A stretch of 64,000 bases of DNA from the NCBI GenBank assembly GCA_022592445.1, contig JABYQR010000019.1, positions 186,001 to 250,000 of the forward strand, given 5' to 3'. This document shows positions 1-11,808 of the stretch, in pieces. The notes under the pieces were generated by a model. That model saw only the letters and a program-made list of their open reading frames with translations, had not been told where the DNA came from and did no database searches. The position numbers and the translations under genes are program-made. The stretch's first letter is position 1, and each line of letters begins with the position of its first letter. This DNA is from Cytidiella melzeri (lineage: Eukaryota > Basidiomycota > Agaricomycetes > Polyporales > Irpicaceae).

Positions 1-1470
1 ACCAGTATGGTAATGCTCCAAAAATGAAGAAGAATACTGCGAGGCCAAAGAGAAAGAGCGCAGCGAGAATACTCGATGCGTACCATACCTCTCCTGCAAT
101 AGGAGATATGAGTTGACGATGGCCGAGTCTGTAAAACGTTGTTAGAAAGTGCAGTGACTAAAATAGAGAGCACGTACATTTCTCTGGCGTCTGCTCCGAG
201 ACGAATGAGGGCTAGCGCAGTGAATCCTGGTGGGCCGCATGCGACAAAGGCGCCGCTTGCTTGAGGTCCATCAAGAAAGCCTGTCTATTGAAACGGCATT
301 AGTGTTGGTTTGGCGTACAAATTCGATCGTTGAACACACCGTCATTATTCTGCGAGGAATTTGAAGCTCGTGAGTGGATGAGAAGGAGATGTTTATCTGA
401 TCACGCACCGAAGAATATAGATACAGATGTAGAACAGGGTCATGAAGAAACCTATGCCTGGATGCGTGGATGAGACAGTGCCGCTATTAACAGCTCGTCG
501 ACCAGAGCTCACCTTGGAAAGCATATCCTGTCAACAATATTCCGAGAGCTCTGGGCTCATCTAGGGGTATCACAGTGAGGGTATTGTAGGCCACAACTCC
601 GACAAGCATCTGTATGAATGATGTCAAGATTCATTGGATCTGCTGAAGTGAGTGGTGCATGCTTACGAGCGGGAAAATCTATGAGTTGCCATGTTTCATT
701 CAGACATGCAGCCCTTGTGAGATAAACGACATCGATTACCAAGAATGCCCAGGCCGGAGTAAACTTTGTGAGTTCGTGGGGTTTGTCGAACCAGATTAAT
801 AACATTGGGAAGCAGATTGCTATAGAGAGTCCGACGTATAGCCTGTTGGGAGATAATATCTCATGAGCTCCGGACGCAACTGAGTTCAGACGGTAATAGC
901 TCGTACCAGAACAAGACGTAGATGAAGTTGGGGCCAACATGCCCTGCGGGCACTGCATAATTGATGACTCCGATAATCACGGTTGCAAATGAAAGGACCT
1001 GTAACGATATCAACTCCTGTTCGTCGACATGGGAAACTTGGAGATGCTGAACTGACCATAAGTGGCACGAAAATGATGCTCGCTGGATCCGTCAAGAGCC
1101 TCTTTGCTTGTCGGGGGTACACTGAGCAATGTATATGAAATCTTGGCGCTATTTGCATTTCATACGATGCTTACGGAGGAGTTGAAGGAGTAGAGTGCAA
1201 TTATTGAGCAAGAAGAGGACGAGATTGATGAAGAAGAACACTGTTTCTACTGTCTTTACTGAGGTGCCGTAGTGATCTTGCAGTCCGGCAATGGTCACAT
1301 ATACGGCAGCTGTGCCCATTCCAATAGGGAACTACACAACATATATTTTCAGAGCTGAGGTTGTCGTTGAGGTCGGGGGTGCTTACCGCCTGCCATGACC
1401 AGCCGTGAATGCGACGCGACAGTGCGCTCACCTGCACTATGGAGGCGGTCCTCTTGAGCGATCGGTGCAT
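1..1470 (-). CDS. TDT-family (C4-dicarboxylate/malic acid or sulfite-type) transporter, cut by the window start
   Basis: This is a multipass plasma-membrane transporter of the tellurite-resistance/dicarboxylate family (Mae1/Ssu1/SLAC1-like), which moves malate-type acids or sulfite. Spliced exons give family motifs in order: FPIGMGTAAVYV in the first helix, the loop YPRQAKRLLTDP, FATVIIGVINYAVPAGHVGP, YVGLSIAICFPMLLIWF, MLVGVVAYNTLTVIPLDEP, GPPGFTALALIRLGADA, and the last helix SSILAALFLFGLAVFFF near positions 1-90. The start is the ATG at 1470 (MHRSLKRTAS), whose exon splices into the first helix. The reading runs off the window, so the C-terminal tail and stop are missing. At least six short introns interrupt it and no frame break was seen. 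The family call is firm; substrate (malate, sulfite or other) cannot be told from sequence alone. Confidence 0.85.
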
Positions 1471-2485
1471 TTCGATGCCTGGTAGGTCGTTGGTCGAGCG
1501 CGAGAGTGGCGGTGTGAACGCTTCATGACGAAACTTCAGTTTAGCGCGTGTAAATCTTTACCACAATAGACCAAAATAGCATACCACCCAGGATATCTAC
1601 GGAAACGCTTTTCCAGATAGATTTAATGTTGGTTGCGAGGTCGTCGAGGGTCATGCGACGAGTTGAAAAGTGGGTTTCAAGGTAGTGACGTTGAACGCGT
1701 GTGGGATTGATGGGCAATACGCCTGGTCAAGGCTCTTTATAAAGTTCGGAGAAATTAAGTCGTGAGCGATGCATGAGGACGGGGATGCATGTAGCAGGGC
1801 AGGACACTGTCTAGATCAGCTGCAAGGTCGTCACCTCGTGTAAAGAGAGTTTCCTTTGACTGTGGCCGTCATGCTCTGGTGAGGGGTGCGACAGCTGGGA
1901 CAAATCTGTGTTCGACAAGCTCGGCATCGTCAACTCTTGGTATGGGATTCACGTATGAGCTTAGTAGGAAAATGCTGTGGCCAAAAACGAATCGGCCAAT
2001 TGACAGAGTTGAGGCGGGAGGTGGCCGAAGCGTAGAAGCCTGTTGCCTTGTTGTTTTAGGCTCAGGCTCGCCTAGGCTACACTCCCAAGCGAATGCGATG
2101 TCGGGCGGATATGAGCGCGGGGTATGTCGTCGCGGCGACGAAAGGAGGGAATGTGGCGGTCTGAGGGATGGGCGTGCAACGAAAAAAATAAATATCACTG
2201 AGATGGGTGTGAAACGTCGCTCCGACAACCAGCCCATCATATAATCTGTCTATAGCCAGTTTATCTAGACCAGCAATAATGGACATCCAGCGTACATAAT
2301 TATCAGGATATGCACAGTTCAACTATCTGACCACCATATTATGTGTGATTGAACATGCACAGTGCGAGCAGAAGCCGCGAGAGACTCGGGCAATAGACAT
2401 ATTGATCTCACTTTGCTTGAGCTGGGATGGACAGCGCGGAACGAACAAATGACATATTCAAAACAACAACAACGTGTAGATACAG
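1471..2485. other. Intergenic stretch, no supported gene
   Basis: Upstream region of the transporter. Overlapping open frames on both strands near 1870-2320 lack recognisable protein features and splice logic. Nothing else is seen here. Confidence 0.5.
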
Positions 2486-3241
2486 CTAATTTAAAGTACA
2501 GTCATACAACGCGAGCTGCCCCTGTAGTTCCGTCCAAATATCCCTGCGAATCTCCTCGCGCGTACGTGTAGCTACAGTTTCAGGTAGGAGTTTCTGTGCT
2601 GGGCCAGGGGCACGCTTCGGCTTGAAGCGCGCCATCCAGGAGTCGAGGAAACTGCCTTCGAAAGGAATGCTGGTGTTCCAATCAGGCCAGTTGGAGCCAG
2701 CAGGAAACTCGGGATAGGTGCCGACGAACGCCATCCAGTACAGCGAAACACCCCACGACCACTGGGGATGTGTCCGGTCCAAGACGGTCGTGAGGAGCCA
2801 ACGCTCGACGCCGTTGAGGAGCGATTCCCAGGATGCGAACGACTCGCAGTTGAAATGCTTGAGGGTGGTTGCGAACGTAAGCGGGTAGTCGGTCTCCTGT
2901 GCTGAACGTGTGAGGTACATGTCGCTCGACGCAAAGTGCGATGTACTTACTGGTGGGAGGGTGACCGCAAAGTCATAATCCGCCTCTTCGCCTTTCACCT
3001 TTGCGGGGCGCACTGTCGCCGTGAGGAAAGCAGCAGCCTCAGGAGGCACTGCAACTGTTACTGTGAGGGGCTGTGAGAATGTCAGTGATTGAGCAAAGCG
3101 TGAGTATCGCAGAGGGCTTACCACAGAGTCCAATGCGCGCGATAAGCCGTGGATTTCGATCCACAAGGGAACACGGCGGAAGTCGTCAGCCCCTTCGCCG
3201 TGTTGGGGCGGTCCAGCATTGACCATGAGAACGGTCGCCAT
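2486..3241 (-). CDS. Unrecognised protein, likely basidiomycete-specific
   Basis: I do not recognise a family. The open frame runs 251 codons from ATG 3241 (MATVLMVNAG). It contains two sequences that look like genuine introns whose lengths are multiples of three: one of 51 nt beginning GTAAGC and ending CACAG, and one of 54 nt beginning GTAAGTACAT and ending GCACAG. Removing both gives about 216 residues. The remaining protein is soluble-looking, with an aromatic middle (QWSWGVSLYW) and a basic stretch near the C-terminus (MARFKPKRAPG). No signal peptide, membrane segment or catalytic motif is visible. The gene diverges from the large transposon-like gene starting at 3519. Confidence 0.6.
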   Translation of the reverse strand: MATVLMVNAGPPQHGEGADDFRRVPLWIEIHGLSRALDSVVSPLRYSRFAQSLTFSQPLTVTVAVPPEAAAFLTATVRPAKVKGEEADYDFAVTLPPVSTSHFASSDMYLTRSAQETDYPLTFATTLKHFNCESFASWESLLNGVERWLLTTVLDRTHPQWSWGVSLYWMAFVGTYPEFPAGSNWPDWNTSIPFEGSFLDSWMARFKPKRAPGPAQKLLPETVATRTREEIRRDIWTELQGQLALYDCTLN

Positions 3242-3518
3242 GGTCGAGGAGGAGGAGAGTGGGAGATGTGGAGAGGGCTGGCAACGCTGAGCAAAACGTT
3301 GACAGAGGGGAGAAAGCCAACGCCAAGGGAGTTCGCACGGTCACGTGCGCTTCTCCGTCGATCTCAAACGCATCGATGGGCTCGTACAGTCCTCTCCTTT
3401 CTCTACGACGTGTGCACGAAGCTTGAGACACATTGCAAAAGGTGAGTAAAACAGTCTTGTATTGCACAATCTGACCCAACTTACGTTGTGATTGTGCTAC
3501 CTTTGCTCATCAGTCAGC

Positions 3519-6500
3519 ATGTCCGCAAATACTCCAGCTTATGGCTTAGACCCTACAGGTGCGTACTTGAGATTGGCTCTGTTTCTCTACACACGTCAAT
3601 AATTTCTACACAGTGTGGTCTATAGGCCCCAAGGACCAAGTGACGTGCTTATTGTGTCCGAGCCCCACAAATGGTCTTCCACTCACAATGGCACGCCGCT
3701 ACGCTCAGGGCCATGAATCTACAGCCCGGCATCAGCAGCGCCTCCAGTACCGTCAGCAGCTACAAGAGGCCAACATGGAGCGCGCGAAGCTGCAAGATAC
3801 AGAACTACAGAGGCAAGAAATGCAAGGAATTGAGGAGTCTTCAGACACATTCCAGGAGGAAGAGCACCTGGTGGACACGTCTCAAGATCCAGTCCCATTC
3901 GGTGAGCTCTGGCAACCCCAAAGTCGTGAGCACAGTGTTGGCGTGTTAGAGGTGAATGAGGAGGAGGGGGAGGGGGAGGAGGAGGAGGAGGAGGAGGAGG
4001 AATTTGCTGCTGATAGTGCTGAGCGCGATGAGACATTGGATGCGGACTATGAGCTGTTTGAGGATGATTTGCAAGATGAGCACGTAGGCAGCGCTATTGA
4101 GCAGGATACCATAGGAGAAGATGAGCCGTCCTATCTAGGTATGAGGTATTACATGATGAAAATGTCCTGCTGACAATTCATCATAGGCATACCAGCGTTT
4201 TCACACTCAAGTCAGCCATCTGCTCAGGATTCATCGTTCTTTCCATGGCCGTCCAAGTCAGTAAGTATGAGTGAGATCCTACGGTCAGATAGCTACTAAT
4301 TTCCATCAGCTCTTTCTCACAGACCTCTTGTTAACATCTCCGCGTCTGCGGTTCTCGGATGCACAAATCAGTGCAATGCTTAGATGGGCCAAGGCATTAC
4401 ACGCACGTGACGTTCCGACCTTGTACGCTATCAAGAAAATGCGCCAGGACCTCCGTCGTCTGGTTGGAGATCCCACAAAGAAGGTTGTAAGTCCTAGTGG
4501 CAATATCTTCTACATCAATGATATTGGGGCTGCGGTTGCAAAGGTACGGATTGTATATCTTGTAATCAAATCTCAATCTGAACCTGTTTTAGGATTACGC
4601 AAATCCTTTGACTCGATTTGCAATGTCCGACTTTCCTGAAGACCGTGGAGGATATATGTCTGAAGCACAGCATGGTTTCAAGATGCTTCGCGATGGCCCT
4701 GAAGGCATTGTCACGCCTGCTGTAAGGGTTGAAGGAAAGATCTTTTTCACTCAGGAGCTGCTTCAGCGATCCGACACGTCCTATTTTATACCGGAGCGGT
4801 TCTTTGTGGATTGTTGTAGTTCACGACGAGACCCAATCCCAACTGCTGGAGGCACACCAGAGACACTTACAGCATTAGGCCGTAGCGTTTCTTGGACTGA
4901 GGTAAGGTACATCTTCAATTGGATGTATTTTTGCTCACTGGTTGATTAAATATAGCGTGGTTTTGTTGTGAGCAACCGACAGATGCTATGTCCTGTGGCT
5001 ACCTTCAAGGTTCCCTTTGACAACTTGTATGGGTCATATCCTGAACATGTCCAGCTGTTCTCTGGTATGTCTCAATAAACCCACTTAGTGACTTTCTCAC
5101 TTAACTTAATTTGCACAGATGAGTCTCGGAAATACGCCGAAAAAATGCCAAATCCCATTCGACAACTTGCCAAGGGCAGGATGTGCTACGCTGTCCCAGT
5201 CATTGTGTTCATCGATGATGTTTCTGGCAATGTTTCAAAGCAGTGGAACAAGCATCATGTTGTCTACGCCTCTAACGCAAACTTGCCACGGGAGATGATA
5301 GAAAAGGAATTCTCGGTCAAGTTTGTCTCATCGTCACCACATGCGTCTCCAATAGAGCTTGCAAAGGCTGTCTGTGACTCCATAAAGTAAGTACAGTCCT
5401 GAATTCTGCTGCAGAAAAATTATACTGGTACTTTTTACTTACTTCTCAAATAGTTCAGCAGCCCAGAATGGTGTTGAGGCCTGGGACTGCAAGTATGACG
5501 AAGAGGTTTTGTTGCTTCCATATGGCTTTTTTTTTGGTGGCGACAATCCCATGCAAGCAGAGGAATGCAGTCACAACGGGCTTGGTTGTAATCTCTTTTG
5601 CCGAACTTGCAAAGTTGGTGGTACCAAGGCTCATAAAGCCTCAGAAGAAGGCTTTCTTGAGTTATTCTCTGTATGTTTCTTTCTCTCTATTTTCTTTTCA
5701 AGAGTCAAGGTTGGGAACCTGATTTTTTGTGCTACTGTAGGAAGGCCCACTTCGAACACCACATGAAACAGACGCAGAAATTCGAAGACAGCTCAGCATG
5801 TCTGTTCTCCCTGGAGCTCAGAGCAAGGTTGACAGCGCACGTCAGGCCACTGGTGTTTGGGACTCAGGACTTCACAGCATCATTCATACCTTGATTGAGA
5901 TGGGTAAACAGCTTCGGAAGGCACGGCCAGACAATTCCCAGGCATCTGAGGATGCAATACGAAAGCAGCTTGAGACAGAGCTAGATCGCCTACTTCAGCC
6001 ACATTCCGTGGATGACTGGATTAACCCATTGCTTGGACTAGCCGGTCAGTTTCCACAATATTCATGTTACCATTGATCTCATATATCATTCAAGGAGTTA
6101 ACATTCACATGGATACACCTACTGAGATACTACACACAGTGCTGCTAGGTGTTGTCAAGTACTTCTGGGGCCAGACTGTTCATATCATCGAAAAAGCAAA
6201 GTCGCTTGCTTTACTTGAAGCACGAATGGAGTCACTCGCGGTGCATGGCCTCAATCTCCCTGCGTTTGTTCCAGCATACATCTGCCATTACCGTGGGGGT
6301 CTTATTGGAAAGCATTTCAAGAGCCTTGCTCAAGTAATGCCATTCCTCATTCATGACCTAGTTCCTCAGGATGTACTTGATGGATGGAATGTGATTGGAG
6401 AACTGGTTGTTCTTCTCTGGCATACAAGTATTGAGGACCGAGAAGTATACTTGGCATGTTTCATTTTATTTTATGGTGTTGCACTATCTCATTGCTGCTG

Positions 6501-8507
6501 TAGGCCCATCTATCTAGGACCATTCAAGACCTTCTCAATATCACTGCAAAATGTGCACCGAGCATTCTCATCACCAAGCCAAAATTCCACTTCCTAGTCC
6601 ATCTTCCAGCATACATCCGCCGTTTTGGCCCTGCCATTCTCTTTTCGACAGAACGCTATGAGAGCTTCAACCACGTATTCCGGCTTTCATGCATCCACAG
6701 CAATCGGCAATCACCCAGTCACGACTCCTGTAAGACCTTTGCTGCACAGGACGCTGTCAAGCATGTGGCCCTTGGTGGATTCTGGTATGATGCCGAGAAG
6801 AAGACTTGGAGATCTGCAGGTCATGGAGTCCGGGACTACATGAGGGATCATCCAGAAGAGAAAGCACACCTGGGTTATAAAGAAACCAAGCCTGTTATTT
6901 CTGGTATGATTCTGAAGATGCTACACTATCTCTGTGACTATACTGATAATTATGCTAGGATCTGCACACCTACCCAAGTCACAGCAGAGACATTCGATGT
7001 CTGTTACATGGGCACAAACATACTCCTCAACAGTCACTAGCAGCTCACCCTCAGCTCAACTTGCTGCCCATGGACTGGACACACGACGCTACTTCAAGGT
7101 TGAGTCTATGACTCTCATCAACGGCGATAAAGCTGTCACTGGGAAAGATATTCTTGTTAAGTATGGTGATAATCAGGTGAGCTATCTTAGTTTTGGTAAA
7201 TGTTTCACTATTATTGAATCTTCTCCTGCTCTTAGTACAAGTTTGCACGTGTTATTGAGATGCTGGTGCCACTGGAAAATGTCTCCCAAGTTTCTCACAT
7301 CTCTGTTCAGCTGTTCAAGATAGAGGACACACGACATGAGAAGCTTCGAGTCCCTCGACTGACCTTGACACAAGACACTGCCCTTCTCACACTCCAGGTA
7401 TGTTGAACTCAATTGTACAGCTGTATGTGCTCAGTCAGGGATTATTGCAGGACATCATATGTGCAGTCAATACCCAGCACAATTGCACAGACTCGGACTC
7501 CCAATGCATAGGAGTGACATTGCATCCTACTCGGCAAGAACGCACCTTCACAGAGCATCGTACCAAGCAAATTGCTCAGCATGCAGAGACACCTCACTTC
7601 TTACTCAATATCTACTCAATTCACAACTACGAGCAGATTGCTAAAGCTCTTCCTTCATCACTACGACGGGCTGAGCCAGTTATCCCTGACACAGCAGTTT
7701 TAGAAGTGCGGAAAGCAGCTGTGAAGCACATGGGAGCTCGAAAAGCTGCATCAAAAGCTGCACTTCCACCTTCCAGCACCACAAGGATCACAACACCGAT
7801 CACTCCAGCCGCGTTCAATGTGTCCAACGTCGTGACACAGCCTTTACCAGGTACCTACACTCCTTTTGCCTCTCAAGAGAGTGAAGCAAACAGGGGTAAG
7901 TGCCAGTGCGTAAGGGTACACCCATACACACACTAATAATTGTTTTCATGACATGCAGATAGCAGGGTTGTGACTGCACGACCATTTGAAACACCCCAAC
8001 GGAGCTCATCCAAACGAGGTGCAAAGCGCAAGGTAACAGAAATGGATGTGAGTTCCAGATCCTGCAATTATAGTGCATGCTCTCATTTTCTGTGGGCAGA
8101 AGCAAGCAGGCGGAGGTTTTCAAGCTAATCCAATCGCTTCCAGCTCTCAATCTCAACATCATGAGAGCTATACTGGTGCTGCATATGCTGATTCACAGTG
8201 GCAGCGTTCACTTTCTTGGCCAGCAGCACAGCCAGGTCCTCACATCTCTGAGTCCGGGGAATTACCCCACTTCCCACCTGCATTCATGCCCCCATCCCAA
8301 TCTACATTCTCCTTTCCTCACCCAACACACACCATAAACACGCAAACACCATTTCCGCTGCCGCACCCGTCACACACCATTCAAGACATACCAATCAACC
8401 AGCAAACACACCCTTCAGGGCCTCCGGAGCCTCAATCCTTCAATCGCTTCTCGCGCTGGACCCATGCATCGCCGTTTGGGCCCAATAACGATAACAATAA
8501 TATGTAA
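3519..8507 (+). CDS. Transposon-associated agaricomycete protein (large, many exons)
   Basis: The start is ATG 3519 (MSANTPAYGLDPT); the stop is at 8507. About fifteen short introns separate the exons. The N-terminus has a C2H2-like pattern (VTCLLC followed by two histidines in RYAQGHESTARHQ). An acidic glutamate run follows (about 3955-4003). Conserved blocks then appear in order: LRFSDAQISAMLRWAKAL, NPLTRFAMSDFPED, VPVIVFIDDVSGNVSKQWNKH, a cysteine-rich block GDNPMQAEECSHNGLGCN with FCRTC, MDTPTEILHTVLLGVVKYFW, and ILITKPKFHFLVHLPAYIRRFGP with FSTERYESFNH. I remember these blocks as a highly expanded agaricomycete family linked to cut-and-paste transposons of the KDZ/Plavaka kind; that link is memory, not a search. 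The C-terminal third is low-complexity (Ser/Pro/His). Frames appear open throughout, so the copy may be intact. No terminal inverted repeats were found around it. Confidence 0.65.
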
Positions 8508-8682
8508 TAATGTATTGTAGTTTAGAAATAGAGGCTCATGTTCACTTGTGTCTCTCGCAATCTCATTTCCTGTGGCCTCATTGTTGACCAAACAAAGGTA
8601 AACATTGGTGCGCTTATATCGATTTGAGCGCTTGCCATGTTTCTCCAGGTCGCGCTGGTTGCTCGTCGCTCAACGCCCTTCG

Positions 8683-10117
8683 ATGAGTGTCTTCGACGAC
8701 CTCTTCTGTGCTAACAAGCACCTGTCGCTCAATACCACCGCGGCCTCAAGCCTGTCTTTCCCTCCCCCGTCTCTAAGTTATCATCCTGCCAGCACTAGCG
8801 AGACGGACGATGGACTCGACCACGTTCCACACCTTTCTCGATCGGATGGCACCGAATCCACCTCCTCGATCAGCACTGGCCCTTTCCCCGTTGGCTCTAT
8901 CCGTCGTCGCCGCCGTGACAGCTCCCCCGATATGGGACCCGAACGCAAGAAGCAGGCGTTGTTGTTCGCGCGCAGCAGATGCTTAGAGTACCAACTCGAG
9001 GAGACCGCAGCTGACTATTTCAGCCAGGTAAGTGCTCACCTGTCGTGATACCATATTGCTTACCCATTCGCATCACAGCTCGATGCTGACCAGAGGAGCA
9101 TTGAGACTTACATCCTTGTCAAGGCCCACTTCTTGTCGAAGACCACGGAAACGCTGCAGTCCAAGTCCTACAAGGTGCGTATCGCTCACCATTGCGCACC
9201 AACTGACCAATTCTCAAGCACCTGCAGGCGCACGTTCAAGATCAGGTTTTGGTGGTGATGGTGACTCCGAATATCCCGGCCTACCTCAAGAACGCGGTCG
9301 ATATTGTCATGGTGAGTCGCGCGATATGCTACATACGCTGGCACTGACCACATTCTAGAACTTCATCAAAGAGTCCCCCGAGTGGTTCAAGCTCGACCGT
9401 GCAACCCTGCACTCCATGGAGAAATGGAGGATCATTCGGACGACCGTCAGCAACGCGATGACCCGCCATCGTTCGGACATCAAAGCCATCGTAAGTTCAC
9501 TCATTTGCTCTTCGACGCGCGCAATTTGGCACACACTGATCATTACTATCACACTACAGATCGCAGCCTCGCTCGTCTCGAGCACGGACAAACTCAAGCC
9601 CCGCACAGGGGCTCAGGACATTATCGCCATGGTCAACGAGATCGCGCCGGAGTACATCAATACCGACTGCTCTCACTACACTCGCTTCGCCTTCCTTGTA
9701 AGTGTCACATCAGTACACTCCCTATTGCGCTAACCCCAACCTTCAGCGTCAGTGTTACCTCAAGCATCGCCAAGTTCAAGCCAACGCCACCGAAGGCACA
9801 AGCACCGCCGATGCACGCGCCAAAAAGGACGACAGCTTCTGGAAGTATGTCGACGACGAACTCCAGAAGGCAACCGTCCAGACCAAGGCGAAGTCGACTT
9901 CCGATGCCCAGGCCGCGGCGCTGCTCAAGGAGTGAGTTCGCCCTGACTCTCGGGTAGTGCACTGGCATACTAACACCGCCTCAGGTACTTCGACCTGTGT
10001 CTCAAGGCTGACCTCCGCTTGTTCACCATCCGCGACGGAGCTCTTCCCTCTGGCCCTGCTGATCTTCTGCCAATTCAGCGCGCCGTCAGCAACTTCATGG
10101 CGTCTGTCGTGGTCTGA
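8683..10117 (+). CDS. Unknown protein of an agaricomycete lineage-specific family (370 residues)
   Basis: Seven exons (8683-9027, 9079-9174, 9228-9311, 9359-9490, 9560-9697, 9747-9931, 9985-10117) join with clean GT-AG borders into 370 codons plus stop. The first ATG is at 8683 (MSVFDDLF). The first 90 residues are Ser/Thr-rich and disordered with a basic patch (IRRRRRD). An alpha-helical body follows, with segments ETYILVKAHFLSK, RTTVSNAMTRHRSDIKAI, NTDCSHYTRFAFLRQCYLKH, DDSFWKYVDDEL and YFDLCLKADLRLF. I recall similar proteins as expanded families of unknown function in mushrooms; no enzyme motif is visible. The gene starts 175 bp after the transposon-like gene on the same strand, so a joint origin is possible but unproven. 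Confidence 0.7.
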
Positions 10118-10251
10118 TCGCGGTCGGCTTGTTCTTCGTTCTTGTTTGTGTTCGTTTCCGCCTGCGCTATACTCTCGCTTCCTCGCTCTCGTGTACTGTC
10201 GTTTCGTCCATTGTCGCAGATAGCATAATCGCATTCATTTCTAATATATCG

Positions 10252-10309
10252 TGTCGGTGCGACGGTGTGACAAAAAATATATTCTAATGCATACTGTCGG
10301 TGCGACGGT
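10252..10309. repeat. Two 15-bp direct repeats, 43-bp period
   Basis: The motif tgtcggtgcgacggt occurs exactly at 10252-10266 and again at 10295-10309, each preceded by a similar ctaat stretch. It lies about 135 bp past the stop of the upstream gene. Confidence 0.8.
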
Positions 10310-11722
10310 CTGGAAACCAAAACCACTCTACAACTGGTGCACACCGCGAGCACCAAGGCTGGACATTCGCTACAACTGTATTCATCTTGTCGTCACACTG
10401 TCTACCGGTCCTACAGAGCAAGTGTAGGCACGATCTGACTAGGACATCGGTGTGCTATCCCGAGGAGTATGTCGACAGGATCAAATATTGTTTTGTCGGA
10501 GTGATGCTCGCGCGGGACATATCGGCGCGACGTGATGAAACGCTGTACAGTACATACACACCAAAACATACTCCAGCACCCAGGCTTCGCCTGGGCGTGT
10601 AGGTCCGGCCCGTGCTGGAGTGAGCCGAGGTCCCACCCTAGATATGGTAACAGAGAGCTTTGGATCCTAACAACAGTAAACAAGGCGCATCAAAACTGAG
10701 ATGGCAGCCATCACAGGACTTGGCAGCCACTGCATACACAGGACGCCTCGAGAACTGGGAGGTTCGCACATTGAGACCTCATCGGCTTAGTTATGCTTCT
10801 CCCTTCCTGCGTCAGTCGTACTAGAGAGATTCAACACGTCGACCGTCCTTGGTGCATTCTGTCAAGGCTCATTGGTCCTCCAGCTTGGCACCACTGGCAC
10901 CGAACGCCCACGTTCAATCCGGGTGACTGGAGCTACTGGGCACTTCCATACCTAAGCGCACATCGGGAGGCAGACAAAAACGGGATGCCTCTGAAAATCC
11001 ACGTTACATCGCTTCACTCGACAATAGGTGTCACGGTGCTTGGCTGTTTACTGTACTTACATGTGCTCAGCAGGAACAGCTAGTCTCTGTGATGCTAGCA
11101 TTGATCGTTACTCGCTGTTTTTCTGACAAGAGCACATCTTACCATAATTCATCCTAGCTCCTCCGAAGCTACAATTCCAGCAGAGAGTAGCCGCTCTCTC
11201 GCGATTTGTGCGGAACAGTCACGTTCTATCTCCTCTGTCCGCTTCATTATACTACCCGCGCTTGCTGTCGCCGCCTGAGAGCGTGTACAAGTATTGAATG
11301 ACCATGTCAACGACAGGGTAATCACGCCCTCAATATCAAGGCGGATACTGATTTCAAAACTTGGTGTGCCCTCAGCGAAGGACGAGCCAAAGCGTGAGCT
11401 TGTCAAGCTGGGCCCGCCTTACCCGAATCGCTGGCCCTCTTTGGTTCTTGCTCTTCGGCTGACATCGTGGACTTATTCAAATGCGTCAAAGCAAATGCTC
11501 TACGTGGTTTAGTCGGTAACAGAGAACTGACATTTTAGTGATCATCGGATGATCGGTGCAAATAGATGTCGAATTGCTCATAGAGGCCGCAAATAACAGT
11601 TCTACCGTAGTGAGATCCTTGAGCAATCCGTAGTCCTGAATTACTGGCGGAGGAATGGAAAGGCATGTCTGCTGCCAAGACATGATAACTTGAACCAACT
11701 CGAAATGCAAGTTACAGCTAAT

Positions 11723-11808
11723 TCCATATCTTTAGACCTAATGTCAATATGAGTTTCTCAGCCGACTGTGCGTGTTTTTTTTCGGCGTTAGGTCTAAAGA
11801 TATATGGA
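11723..11808. repeat. Imperfect inverted repeat (hairpin)
   Basis: The left arm tccatatctttagacctaa (11723-11741) is complementary to the right arm at 11788-11808, except for a 2-base insertion in the right arm. About 46 bp separate the arms. It may be a short MITE remnant or a cruciform; no target duplication was identified. Confidence 0.7.

Noticed and set aside
1869..2322. Overlapping frames of 80-120 codons on both strands
   Set aside because: No start context, conserved motif or splice-supported extension; probably chance openings in the intergenic region.
8683..10117. Possible GINS (Sld5-like) subunit because of the ETYILVKAHFLSK segment
   Set aside because: The rest of the protein, its length and its C-terminus do not fit Sld5; it better resembles an expanded mushroom family of unknown role.
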